Shown here: positions 42,631 to 53,140 of the stretch, in pieces
How positions within the stretch are numbered: position 1 is the first letter of the stretch
Layout: every line of letters begins with the position of its first letter
Source: Flectonema sp. DT1601
Lineage: Eukaryota > Euglenozoa > Diplonemea > Diplonemida > Diplonemidae
Reading direction: 5' to 3'
NCBI GenBank assembly: GCA_964019425.1
Contig: OZ025847.1
Location: forward strand, 526,501-590,500
Length of the DNA: 64,000 nucleotides
The notes under the pieces: model-generated
The model's database searches: none
What the model saw: only the letters and a program-made list of their open reading frames with translations
Told to the model about the DNA's origin: nothing
Position numbers and translations under genes: made by a program

Positions 42631-44974
42631 CCAAAAGAAGGAAAACGAGGAAAAAAAAAAAAAAAAAAAGAAAGCAATCTTTCACTGCAGAATCAGTTAC
42701 CCCGTCCTACGCTTTTTTTTTTTTTTTTTTTTTTGCTGCTTGAACACACCATTTTATTCATTTCCCTTATTTTCCCCCATGTTTTTCTCCTTTCTTTTTT
42801 TGGTGACTCTCCTTCGCGAGGGCTTCGGGAGGATCTTAAGTTGAGAGGCCTATCTCGGTACTAATAAGTAATCGCGCAAAATCGTTTTATCAAAACAAAC
42901 AGTAATTGCAAATTCCCCGAGCAGTTTGGAAAAAAGCACAAGCTTAACTTGTGGGAAAAAAAAAAAAAAGCAAACAAAAATATGTTTCTTCTGCCTCACT
43001 GCCGTCTCAAGACGGAAAGCTTTCTCGTGTGACAACCAACTTTTCTAAAAAAGAAAAAAAAAAAAAAAAAGCGAGAGAAAAAAAAAATAAAAAAATGTGG
43101 GTTGTATTATTAGTTATTATTCGTTGTGTTTAACTTCGGGAGTGTGATTTTTTTGTTCCAAACACAGGGTAAACAGGTTTGGAGCCTGTACCTTGGTAAT
43201 AATAAGATTTTTGACGTTCTTTTTTTCTTTTTTTCTTTTTTTTTTTTCTCTCTTTTCCCTTTTTATTTATTCATGAAGTCAGTAAAAAATTATTATTATT
43301 ATTATTATTATTATTTTTTTTGACTACACCAAGCTCCTTTTATAAAAGCAATGAAGTTAGCATTTCATCGTCTCATCAGGATATATGGGGGAAAAAAAAA
43401 TAAATAATAAAAAAGGGGAATCGTATGAAGGTATTAAGCTCACTATGCTGCTTGAGAAGAAGCAACAGCTCAAAGTGTGTTTTTATTATTTTTCTTGTTT
43501 TTCTTTTTTTTGAACTATTGTTTGTTTATTGTTGGACGTCAACTACGTTTTTTTTTCTTCTTTTTTTCTTTCTTTTGCTCCATGCAGCATTCACTGTTTA
43601 AAAAAAAAACTAATATTCCTTTTGTTATTAGCTTCTTCTAGATTACTGCTGGTTAGTGTTTTTTTTTTAAATTTCCCCGAAACCTGGGAAGTCAACCCGG
43701 TGATAATTTAGTGCGTGTTTTTACGACCACTTATATGAATTACACGATAGTAGCATTCGCTATTTAAAATTAACTAACTGGTAGTGGGGGTTGCACCAAA
43801 GGTTGTGAGTTTACAGAGAAAATTCTGCTTTATTACATTATGCAATTTTTTTTAAAAAAATTGCTTGAAATAGTCTTGCCCCACACCCTATTATTAAAGC
43901 GGTACGGATGTCACTGAATGAAATTCAGTGGCTGGAAAAAAAAAAAAAAAAAAAGAAAAAAGAAAAGAAAAATACTCGTGTTTTATTATTCTATGTAGTT
44001 CATTCACTACGAGAGTCGTTCGACTTTCGTTTTTGTTTTTCTGGTCTACTTTTTTTGTGTGAAATAAAATAAATCTGATGGACAGATTTTCGTTACCAAT
44101 TATTTTGCACAATTTCTTTACTTAAGGCATGAGCAATGCCACTTTGTTCCTCTTATCCCCCCTCCTCAAAACCTTTATTTATACAAAGGGAATGATGATT
44201 TAAGGTGTTAACTATCATTTTTAGGAGTCTGTTGCAAAGTATGCTTCTCTTTACGCAACGGTCTAGCTATGGCAGTGTCAAGTTACTTCTGTTTTGCGGG
44301 TCCGAAGTAATTTGAAAATTTTTGGTTTATTTCTCGATTCAGGTGTAGTATTCATTTCCTCCATTATTTTTGCACAATCTTCACTAAAGTCGAAAGGTAA
44401 TGCTATTTCACCCTCCTCGGCCACCTCGTCTATTGCGTAATTGCTTTCTTGTTTGCGTTGAGAATGGGGCTTTGGTGATAGATTCTGGTGCTTTGTTTAT
44501 TTTGCGTAATTTTCATTTTACGTGAGTAAGGAATTTCATAACATTTTCATTTTTTGATTAGCGTAATTGCTTTCTTGTTGCGAAGCATATGTTCGATTGT
44601 ACTGCGCTGCGGTACGCCCCGTCTACCTTTGATTTAGGCAAGACGATAACTTTATCTAATTATCCTTATAATTGGTTAAGAGGGCCCACAGAGGGAAACA
44701 GGCTCCCGGAAGATCTCCCCTTCAATATATCTGTTCTGTTTTTATTAGGGAAAAAGAAGCAAAAAAAAAAAAAAAAAAAGGAAATATTTTGTTATCTGTT
44801 ATGGTTTTTGGCTTTTTTTTTTTTTTTTTTTAATTATTTCTTTTTATTTGTTTGCAGAAATCAAAGCAACAAAAAAAATACAACAGCAACAACAACAATA
44901 ACAGCATTTTGCAAGGAAAATTACTTTTTTTGTACGGACCATTTAACACAAGGTGGCTCATCGGATCCCGCAAA

Positions 44975-45032
44975 GGGTGTCGGTTCATCTAGATAGCAGG
45001 ACGGTGGCCATGGAAGCCAGCATCCGATAGTG
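44975..45032 (+). pseudogene. Fragment resembling large-subunit (28S) rRNA
   Basis: About 50 nt around AGCAGGACGGTGGCCATGGA, preceded by GGTGTCGGTTCATCTAGA, match a strongly conserved block of eukaryotic LSU rRNA as I remember it. After the ATCCG that follows, the expected continuation (CTAAGGAGTGTGTAAC) is not present, so the match is truncated and probably a relic or insertion. The rest of the LSU gene is not in the window. Confidence 0.45.
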
Positions 45033-46577
45033 TTCCGAATATAAATGATTAAACGATCCTGGTTAAAGCAGTCACGTAAAGTAGTTCCGCGGAAAAACCT
45101 TTTTTCTACAGCAAAAAAAAATTTCTTTAAACTTTTATTCCCGTGAGCCTGACTTCGATAAATAAATAAAAAAACAATTAAAAATTAAAATTTTTCTTTT
45201 CTTTTCTATTTTTTTTTTTTTTTTTTCCCATTCTCGCCTCAATATTGCCTCTGGACATTTAACAAAACTTTTGGTTTCTTCTTCGTCCCGATACTTTTTG
45301 AACATTTCGTCTTCCCCTCCCCTTCAATGAGTCAGAGGCAAGAAATAAAACAAACGAATCATTTTCTTTCTTCCATCCCTTTTACGAATAGAAACAATCA
45401 CATAGTAGTAGCACCCGTTTTATCACAATGGGCTCTCGGCTGTTAATCGCAAGTGAGAAGGGCCCCCGAATAAGGCTGTATCCTTGTTTATACGTATCAT
45501 TTATGTTATTTTAAAAAAAGAGGTGGGAAAAAAAAAAGAAGAAGGGTGAAATGGTAAGAGGGTTTTCTCACGTGCTGATGAGAATAGTTTTTGTACACAA
45601 TAGTAGGGGATGACCATCTTCTACATCGTCGGTCGATGGATGACCTACATCCTCTCGTTGAGACGGAAGACAGTCAAAAAAAAAAAAAAAAAAAAAAAAT
45701 ATGGAATTTTTTTAATTCCACTATATTCACGTTGCTTTTGCTTTTTTTTTTTTTTTTTTTTTTTACTAATGTGAAAGGTTGAGAACTGGGCGTCGTTCTT
45801 TGGGTAGAGTATATTAGAAGGGATGTGCCGCATGGTATGCAATGGAAACGTCTATTGTATTTCTAAAGGTAAGATGACAGACAGTCTGGCGGAACACGCT
45901 TCTGTGAGATGATTGCTTTAAGAACATCCTTATCATTATCCTCTTCTCAGAAGATGGTTCTGTAGTGCAGAGAAACTGTTTTTTGTTATCGTTCATAGTT
46001 AGCAGTGCTCCGCACCTTAATGAATTGGTCAGATAATATCGTATCCCATTCCCTCTTATAATGGGTGCCTGCTGACTAACGGACAGACGCAAGCAACTGC
46101 ATTTTCGGCCTTAAGAACGCTTGGTAAATAGTCATTATTGTTAACTTTTTTGAGTTCCACTTTTTTTTTTTTTTTTTTTTTTTTTCCGTTGTCACAGCTG
46201 GCATCTACTCGTGGTGGAGAGTTATTACCACGAAGTCGTACTCCGTGTTCCAAAGTTCTTCGTGAAATCAATATGTGACTTGGGGTTCATTGCCACTGTC
46301 TCTGCTTGAAACTAAACAAATAAGAGGAGGGAAAAAAACGAAAAAATAAAAAAAACTAAACAATAATATACCGAGGAGAGACAACACCCTTTTATTTTGA
46401 TAATGATGATTATTCTTTCTGATTTTTTGTGCGAGACTTCGGGTTGTTTTACTCGTTCTCTATTTTGTTATTTGTTACTACTATTTGGATAAATATGTGA
46501 CCTCTTTTTTAAAAAAACATACATACATACATATAAAGAAAAAGAAAAAAATAAACAAGAAAATTGAGCAAAAAATG

Positions 46578-46608
<31 letters not shown>

Positions 46609-46880
46609 TCCTCATTTTCTCTTTTCTTCTTTCTTCACAAAAGCCTCGTTTATTTCTCATATGTGTGCAGCAGTCCCTCCCAACCTCAACGTATTTGTTT
46701 TTTATTCCTGTGTCCGTGATCGCTTGCTTATTCCTGTTCCTTTTTTTTTCCCTTCTTTTTTTTTGCAAAAACCCTCACAATGTGTGAACAACTCATAAAA
46801 AGATGACAACTATCACTAAAAAAAAAAAAAAAAAAAAAACAATATTAATTTTTCTCTCTCAGGCTTCCATATAAATAACA

Positions 46881-48480
46881 ATGTGTCCACACTGCGCATG
46901 TCTGGAGGAGAATTCCCAATTAGTAGTAACGACATGTGGTGGTACTAGATACATAGAAGATGGACCTGGTTGTGTTTGCATACCTTGTTTGGCATCATCC
47001 GAAAAGAGATCTGCTGTCATTCTGTCTCATGGAGAGTACGCAAATATCTTCAATGACGAGACTGGTATTAAAAGAACTATTCACGGACCTACTGTCGAAT
47101 GGATGGCTGCAAGAGAAGAGTTAAAATTTCAAGCTTCGGCCCCTACTCTAACCCAAGAGCAATACCTCTGTGTGACGGACCCTGATGGTGGGATTGCAAA
47201 TGTTGTTGGTCCAACGTTATACAAACCAGGACCATATGATTCTCTGTCTTCAATAAAAAACGCTTACAACCTCGCAAAGAACGAATACATTCGTATCAAA
47301 GATGAAACAGGTAAACTACGTGTCATAAGAGGTGAGACTCGATTCGTTCCAGAACCCCTCGAAGAAGTGATAGACGGAGTACAGCAAGCTGTATGTCTTT
47401 GTGGTATATTCTTTTTTAAAAATGATAATAAAAAAAATAATTATAAAACAGATTAATATTGATGAGCACCATGCCGTACTGGTCAGAAACGAGGATACAG
47501 GATCTTTGTTACTGCACACTGAGCACGGATTGTTCTTTCCAGGTCCATACCAGGACATTGTTGAAGTTCAATCCAAGATTATCCTTGAGGAATATCAGAC
47601 AGTCGTTTATAAAGATGCGACAGGAAAATTTCACTACGTCAGCGGCAACTCAGAGATGAGAAATTTTTTTCTTCCTCCATTTTGTGAACTTATAAGACAA
47701 TCATGGTCAACTGATCTGAGAAAAGAACACTCATCTTGTGAAGAAATTTGGAAATTCGACAAACGTCCTTCATACATGAACTACGAGTTTAACTGTCGTA
47801 CTGTTGATAACGTCGAACTTATTATTGACGTGTCGTTCTTTTGGGCGATTATTGATGTGAAACTGTTGCTTGAGAAAACTGCGGATGCACCAGGTGATAC
47901 TTGCACTCACGCACGGTCAAGGATTATTCAAGAAGTATCGAAGATTAAGCTAATGGAGTTTTTAGAAAGATTCAACGAAGTTATTCGCGATAGTGTCATC
48001 GGAGATTCCTTCTATGAAGAGAGAGGTGTTCTGCTTCATTCTGTTGAAGTATTAAAATTCGTATGTGCCTCAACAGCGACTGATGAAATCCTACAAGAAA
48101 TCATCAAAGAAACAGCAGATCGTCTTAAAAAGAAAGAACGTCAAAAGGGAGAGAATGAAGTTGCTCTATCACGTCTTGGTGGTGAAATTGAAGAAGAGAA
48201 AATGAAAAAGGAACTGATCGAATTAAAGAAATCTCACTTGAAAATTGAATCCAGAATTGAGGGTGAAGCAGAAGCTAACAAACTAACGGCTTTCATTCAG
48301 AACTGCTCAGGAGATGGAAACATGTCTATGGACCAAGCCATGAAAATGTATCTTACCTTACGAAAGTTAGATTCTATAACGACTTTATCTTCTGGAAACT
48401 CTACTTTATATGTCACTCCCAGCGATGTCAATTTGTCTGTTGGACAAATGTTTCCCGGTGGTCCAGCAGGGGGGTCTTAG
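46881..48480 (+). CDS. SPFH/band 7 or vault-like protein, two exons, 512 aa
   Basis: Exons 46881-47390 and 47452-48480; the 61-nt intron (GTATGT...AAAACAG) is phase 0. The N-terminal ~260 residues hold four or five repeats of 'eYa.i.de.G..r.i.GP....p', reminiscent of the vault/SPFH beta modules ('AVLVRNEDTG', 'QTVVYKDATGKFHYVSG'). An SPFH-like domain follows ('NCRTVDNVELIIDVSFFWAIID', 'SRIIQEVSKIKLMEFLERFNEVI'), then a charged coiled coil (residues ~405-465) and a glycine-rich end. Such proteins form cages or membrane-scaffold oligomers; the closest relative could be major vault protein or a flotillin-type protein. No transmembrane segment. A CPHC...CVCIPC cysteine cluster at the very N-terminus is unusual and could bind metal. 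Confidence 0.65.
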
Positions 48481-50649
48481 GGACACATTCTTTTCAACAT
48501 GTTTTTTTTTTTTCCTTCTTTTTTTCTTCTTCTCTCTCTCACCTCTATAGTGAGAGTGAGTCTTACTGTGAACAAAAAGGAAATCACGCGTCTCTCTCTT
48601 CGTTTAGCGAAAAAGAGAATAAAATACCAAATCAAAAAAAGAATTGCTGTTGGGATGATCTCTTAACGAGAACAGGTATCCAGCCTGTTTTTTTTTTTTT
48701 TTTTTTTGGACCTACAAACCCATTGTTCGGTAGAAAGAGAATTGTGTCAGCGTAACTAACCTATTCCTTTATTAGGATTTTCTGCACAAACAAAAAAAGT
48801 GAAGTTTGCCGATGCTTTTTTTAAAATTTCTTTTTCTTCTTGAAGTCTGATTATTGACTTCGCTTCTTTGAACCTCTAATGAACAAGAAGCTATACGATA
48901 ACACAGATTGCGAACAATCACTTATCTTAGGCGTGTTTTTGAGAAAAGGAGGGAACACACTTACAAAAAAAAAAAAAACACAATCTGACTCTAGTCATTC
49001 CTTTCCGAGAGTTTTCCGAGTGTTTTTTTTTTTTTTTAATCTTAAAAACTTCTTAAATCTAAAAGTAAAATCATTGATTCCTTCACATCACTTCATTCTT
49101 TTTGCTGTCGTGGCGATTTCTTTTTTAAATATTCATTGCTGGTGGTTGATGTAAAGTTTTGTTATACTTCTACGGCTACTCAGCCCTCTGTTTTCTTTGT
49201 CCTTTTGACTTGTCCCACAAATAGCATCAAGCGAATCTCTCTCTTCGTCTCCCTCACGAATATCCTATTCCCCTAAGGGGAAAGCGTTGTTTAGCGAGTG
49301 TCCACTGGTGACTTCAATCCACAATGCGAGCTTTGACTTTTAGCGAAATAGCCGTTAATTTGTTACTGTTGGTGGGGGGGTTTACCTGTAGGATTGATTG
49401 CGAGTAGGTATTAATATTTCTCTTTGTCTCCTTTTTTTTTTTTTTTTTTTTTTTTTCTTTCAAAAAAGTTACTTATTCAAAGTGTATTCAGAGAAAAAAA
49501 GAAGAGAATTATTTTCCCGTTGATGTAGTCAACGTTAATATGCCTTAACTGATGCGGGCTACCCAGACCCCTCGTAGTCATCAGTTCTGTATTTTGCTAA
49601 CAACAAATCCAACTAATATGCAATTTCACTCTTGCTGTAAAGGAGTTATTCTTGTGGAGTTTTTCGTTTTCAAGAATCTCTAATTTCACAAGAATTTTTC
49701 GTTTCCCTGAGCTGCCCAAAATTCAAGTGAATATTTCTTCACGGGAGTTATTCCTTTTTATGGTTTAACTTTTCTTATTCCTTTTTTTTTTTTTTTTTTT
49801 TTTAAAATCATAAAATCTCTTGCCCGGCTAACACCACTTAGAACAGTATATTACTCCGTACTGAAAAGGAATTGAGTTCTCAGTTTTTGTTGAGTGGAGG
49901 TCTTTAAAAACCGTAGACTTCACTCATAGTAAATAAGTTTGGTTTCTCACCCATCGTGTTCTCTTGTTCACATCTTCTCATTCATTCATTCATAACCAGT
50001 GGAAACACCATAGCCACAGCCACCACTCACGTAGGTTTCTGTTGTTTTATTTGTTATACGCTGGTCCTCACTCGGTATTGCTTTTTGTGGCTACTTGCAA
50101 TTGGTTATTGGGGGGAAGAAAAAAAAAAAAAACTTTTGTTTCTCAACTCTTCTTCTTGTATCTTTTAGTAGTTATTTTATTTTATTTATTTTTTTTTAAA
50201 ATAATATTTAGCTTGCCTAGTCTTTTTATTCTTCTTGCTCTTGTCTTGTACCTGCAATGGTACGTTTTTGTTTTTTTCTTTTTACTTGAATTTTTTTTTT
50301 TCCTCCTCCCAAAAAAAAAAAAAAAAAAAGTATGTGTTTTCTTTTTGATTTATTTTTATTGATAGTTTTCCTCGCAATAAAGGAAAAGAACGAAAAAATA
50401 AAAAACGTTTTCGTCCAAAAAAAGAATAGTTAAAATAACTGATCGCGTTTTTTTAGTATGAGAAGGGAGTAGTGAGGGCAGAAATGCACTTTTCCAGGTT
50501 TCTCTTTGGTAAAAAGAAGAAAAGAGGAAGAACAATAATGATATAATACTCTATAGTACGCGACTTTCACGTATGTCATGTTCAGAGTGACCACATTGAT
50601 TTTCGCGAAAAAAATAAAAATTTTGTGTGTAATGATTTTTTTAAGTAGT

Positions 50650-50681
<32 letters not shown>

Positions 50682-50846
50682 TAGAATTAATGTAATCCAC
50701 TTCCGTTATATTTTATTCATAGCATCATTGCATCTTATTTCTCTCTGACAGGTTATTGTCAAAGTCATTATAAATCAGTATCAAAGCTTACTGTTTATCA
50801 TTACGAATTCATCTCCTAACTTTATACTACAAGGAAGGCACCAATT
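48481..50846. other. 2.4-kb spacer with hairpins and poly-T tracts
   Basis: Short hairpins include CTCTCAC/GTGAGAG (about 48535-48557), AACAGG/CCTGTT followed by a T23 run (about 48672-48710), GAAGTC/GACTTC (about 48843-48862) and CGTTGA/TCAACG (about 49518-49534). No gene is recognised. An acceptor (ttatttctctctgacag) lies about 95 nt before the next ATG. Confidence 0.5.
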
Positions 50847-52814
50847 ATGTCTATCAACCTACCTGGTGTTGATACTGTGACTTGCACTGAAGCAGTTGGT
50901 AGGTTACTGTGGTGTGGTCACAATGACGGATCTGTTAGCATCCGAGAGCCTCAAGACAATGGTGTGGTTGAAATACGTCAATACCGTTCAGGAATACGAA
51001 CACACGTTCCAACAGCAATGCTTTGGGTCGGTGGAGATGATGAAAATCAAAATATTGAAACTGTTTGGATTGGTTGGGATGACGGTCGGATTACTGTAAT
51101 CGACTCTCTCGAATTCACGACAGTTGGATCCAGCAACGTACACTCCGCTAGAATAAACATGCTCGCACAACACCAACAATGGGTTTTTAGCTGTTCTTCT
51201 GACACGTTCATTCACAGATACGACGCCGCTAGTACAAAACCAATAAAAAAGATATCCTACTCTGGTCATACTGGTCCAGTTAGATGTATAACGTGTACTG
51301 GGGAAGTATTATTATCATGTGCTGAGGATAGTACTTGTAAAGTATGGTCTTGTAAAACAGCATCGGAAGTTATGAATTTATCATTTCCGATTTCCAGGAA
51401 TGACGAACGAGAAGAAATAATTGATCGTCTTCACAGTCTGTCTGAGCAGGTGGCATCATTGAACTTAAGAGAAGAGTCTAAACATTATCAACATTTACTT
51501 CCTGATCATCTCGTAGTTGAAACTGATAGATCACAAAGGATTAGTGAAATAAGAAATCGTGAAAGTGATCGAAAAAGAGCGATGAACTCTCAAAGAAAAA
51601 GACTTCATCATAAACCACCACTTCCAACATCTCGAACTCCTGCAAGAAGTAATCGAACGAGAGACAGGTCAGTGTCATCAGAACCACCAGAGCCGAGGGA
51701 TAGTGCGCCAACTGAATTTCAAGTTAAAAGTCCTCCTTTGGGAATAGTGACAACTGCTACACCTCCTTCAGTGGTTCCTCGATCAGGTGGATTTATGTCT
51801 TCACCACCACCAGTTGCTAGCTCTCCACCATTACCTTTAGGGTATCCACATTCACAAGTAGATAACCATTATGTTGATCCGTCAGCTACAGTACCACAAC
51901 CATCTCAACAAACACCAATGCCTTCTTACTCTATGAAACTAAACATTGATCCGAACTCTGGTGGACCTGTTGTTGTTTCACTCGATGATCCCAATTCCGA
52001 TCAGCAACAACATCCTAATTTTCAAATAGCAGAACGACCAGTAAAACGAAGTTCTTGCACTGCCTGGCGTCTTCAATTCCGAACTGAGATACGAATGCTG
52101 AGAAACTTTTATTTGAATTGGTACTACTTGTGTGTCGCTCATAAACGTACAGAAGGTGAGATTCTCGCTGAACACATGAAGAATGTAAGTGACGCAGGAG
52201 TAGTTGTCAGGTACTTAAAGAAATGGTTAGAAAGAGTTGCCTTAGAGAGATCACCAGCAAAGAGAAGCATATCACCAGCACCACTTCCTCCTGTTGCTAC
52301 ATCACCTGTAGCACAACGGATTGTAAGTACGCTAAGTGAGGTAGTGCTTCCTGAGGTACTGGCTTCTGATCCTCCGTCTTTATCTGTTATTATTGATTCA
52401 AGTTGTCTTCTTAGTTGTTCTCCATTTTCGAATGAGTCGCTGAAGACATTTTTATCGACCTGCAGGAATTATAATTTTGAAGTTATCGTGTTCTTAGAAT
52501 CCGTTGATCATCATTACATCTCTATACTCCGTGCGGCGGATGAGCATCAAGCAGTTACTCATTGTGTTAATGCTCCATTAAAGATGTCAAATATTAGTAA
52601 CAGAAATCCTGATTCAACTTTACTCGTCATCCCGTCACCACCATCTCCTTCTACTTATGGAAATACGTTGGTTGCTCCAATAACAGATAGCTCTGTGCTT
52701 GAGAAGCTCACAGAGATGATTTCTAGAATTGCAACTGGAGGATTTCATTCTGTCGCATCTGCTCTTCCTGTTATATTACAACGAGAGCCACAACCGGCGA
52801 TGTATCTCTCGTAG
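50847..52814 (+). CDS. WD40-repeat protein with a Pro/Ser-rich linker, 655 aa
   Basis: The first ~190 residues hold WD40-like repeats: 'RLLWCGHNDGSVSIREP', 'ETVWIGWDDGRITVIDS', 'WVFSCSSDTFIHRYDA', and 'LLSCAEDSTCKVWSCKTAS'. That is only three or four blades, fewer than a closed propeller, so it may pair with another protein or have a divergent remainder. Residues ~195-390 are charged then Pro/Ser-rich and disordered. Residues ~400-470 form a helical, aromatic-rich block ('WRLQFRTEIRMLRNFYLNWYYL'). The last ~150 are mixed alpha/beta and not recognised. Probably a scaffold. Single exon; the start ATG follows the acceptor AG at about 50750 with a ~95-nt 5'UTR. Confidence 0.65.
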   Translation: MSINLPGVDTVTCTEAVGRLLWCGHNDGSVSIREPQDNGVVEIRQYRSGIRTHVPTAMLWVGGDDENQNIETVWIGWDDGRITVIDSLEFTTVGSSNVHSARINMLAQHQQWVFSCSSDTFIHRYDAASTKPIKKISYSGHTGPVRCITCTGEVLLSCAEDSTCKVWSCKTASEVMNLSFPISRNDEREEIIDRLHSLSEQVASLNLREESKHYQHLLPDHLVVETDRSQRISEIRNRESDRKRAMNSQRKRLHHKPPLPTSRTPARSNRTRDRSVSSEPPEPRDSAPTEFQVKSPPLGIVTTATPPSVVPRSGGFMSSPPPVASSPPLPLGYPHSQVDNHYVDPSATVPQPSQQTPMPSYSMKLNIDPNSGGPVVVSLDDPNSDQQQHPNFQIAERPVKRSSCTAWRLQFRTEIRMLRNFYLNWYYLCVAHKRTEGEILAEHMKNVSDAGVVVRYLKKWLERVALERSPAKRSISPAPLPPVATSPVAQRIVSTLSEVVLPEVLASDPPSLSVIIDSSCLLSCSPFSNESLKTFLSTCRNYNFEVIVFLESVDHHYISILRAADEHQAVTHCVNAPLKMSNISNRNPDSTLLVIPSPPSPSTYGNTLVAPITDSSVLEKLTEMISRIATGGFHSVASALPVILQREPQPAMYLS

Positions 52815-53140
52815 TGGGAGATTAGTTAAATATCGATACGGCTGCCATTGTGCAGCTCCTCTTCATTGTACCTCGTGTTGAGTTGGGTGAAGTATACTTA
52901 ATTAGTAGGCTTTACACCACTTTTTACGTCCCATCCCATACCCTGTAATGATACTTTACTTCTTGTCCGTTTTAATCTTCTATAGGTACTTAGAATTTCG
53001 GTCGTTGTTTTTATTGCTTTGATGTTGTTGGTTGGGAATTTATTATTATTTTTGTCACAGGGAGTGATCATGTTGAGGGATAGGATCTTATTATAGCTGA
53101 ACCACAATTTTATTTATCTCACAGCACACACAAGGTCAAC
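52815..53140. other. Intergenic spacer
   Basis: 326 bp with no gene; ends with an acceptor tract (ttatttatctcacag) about 16 nt before the next ATG. Confidence 0.5.

Larger units (their letters stand above)
42291..46880. other. 4.6-kb gene-poor spacer
   Basis: Holds a small inverted-repeat element (42541-42630), an (ATT)n microsatellite (about 43286-43316), an rRNA-like fragment (44975-45032) and many T/A runs of 12-29 nt. No protein gene is supported. It ends in a clean acceptor (atttttctctctcag) about 18 nt before the next ATG. Confidence 0.6.

Noticed and set aside
44589-44996. Possible 135-aa gene
   Set aside because: Half of the frame is translated poly-A/poly-T and the rest matches nothing; its end overlaps the rRNA-like fragment.
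45430-45475. tRNA-Asn-like anticodon arm (CTCGGCTGTTAATCG)
   Set aside because: The D arm, T arm and acceptor stem cannot be formed around it, so the match looks accidental.
45814-46092. Possible 92-aa - strand gene
   Set aside because: No recognisable domain, wrong strand for the gene array, and the frame is short enough to occur by chance.
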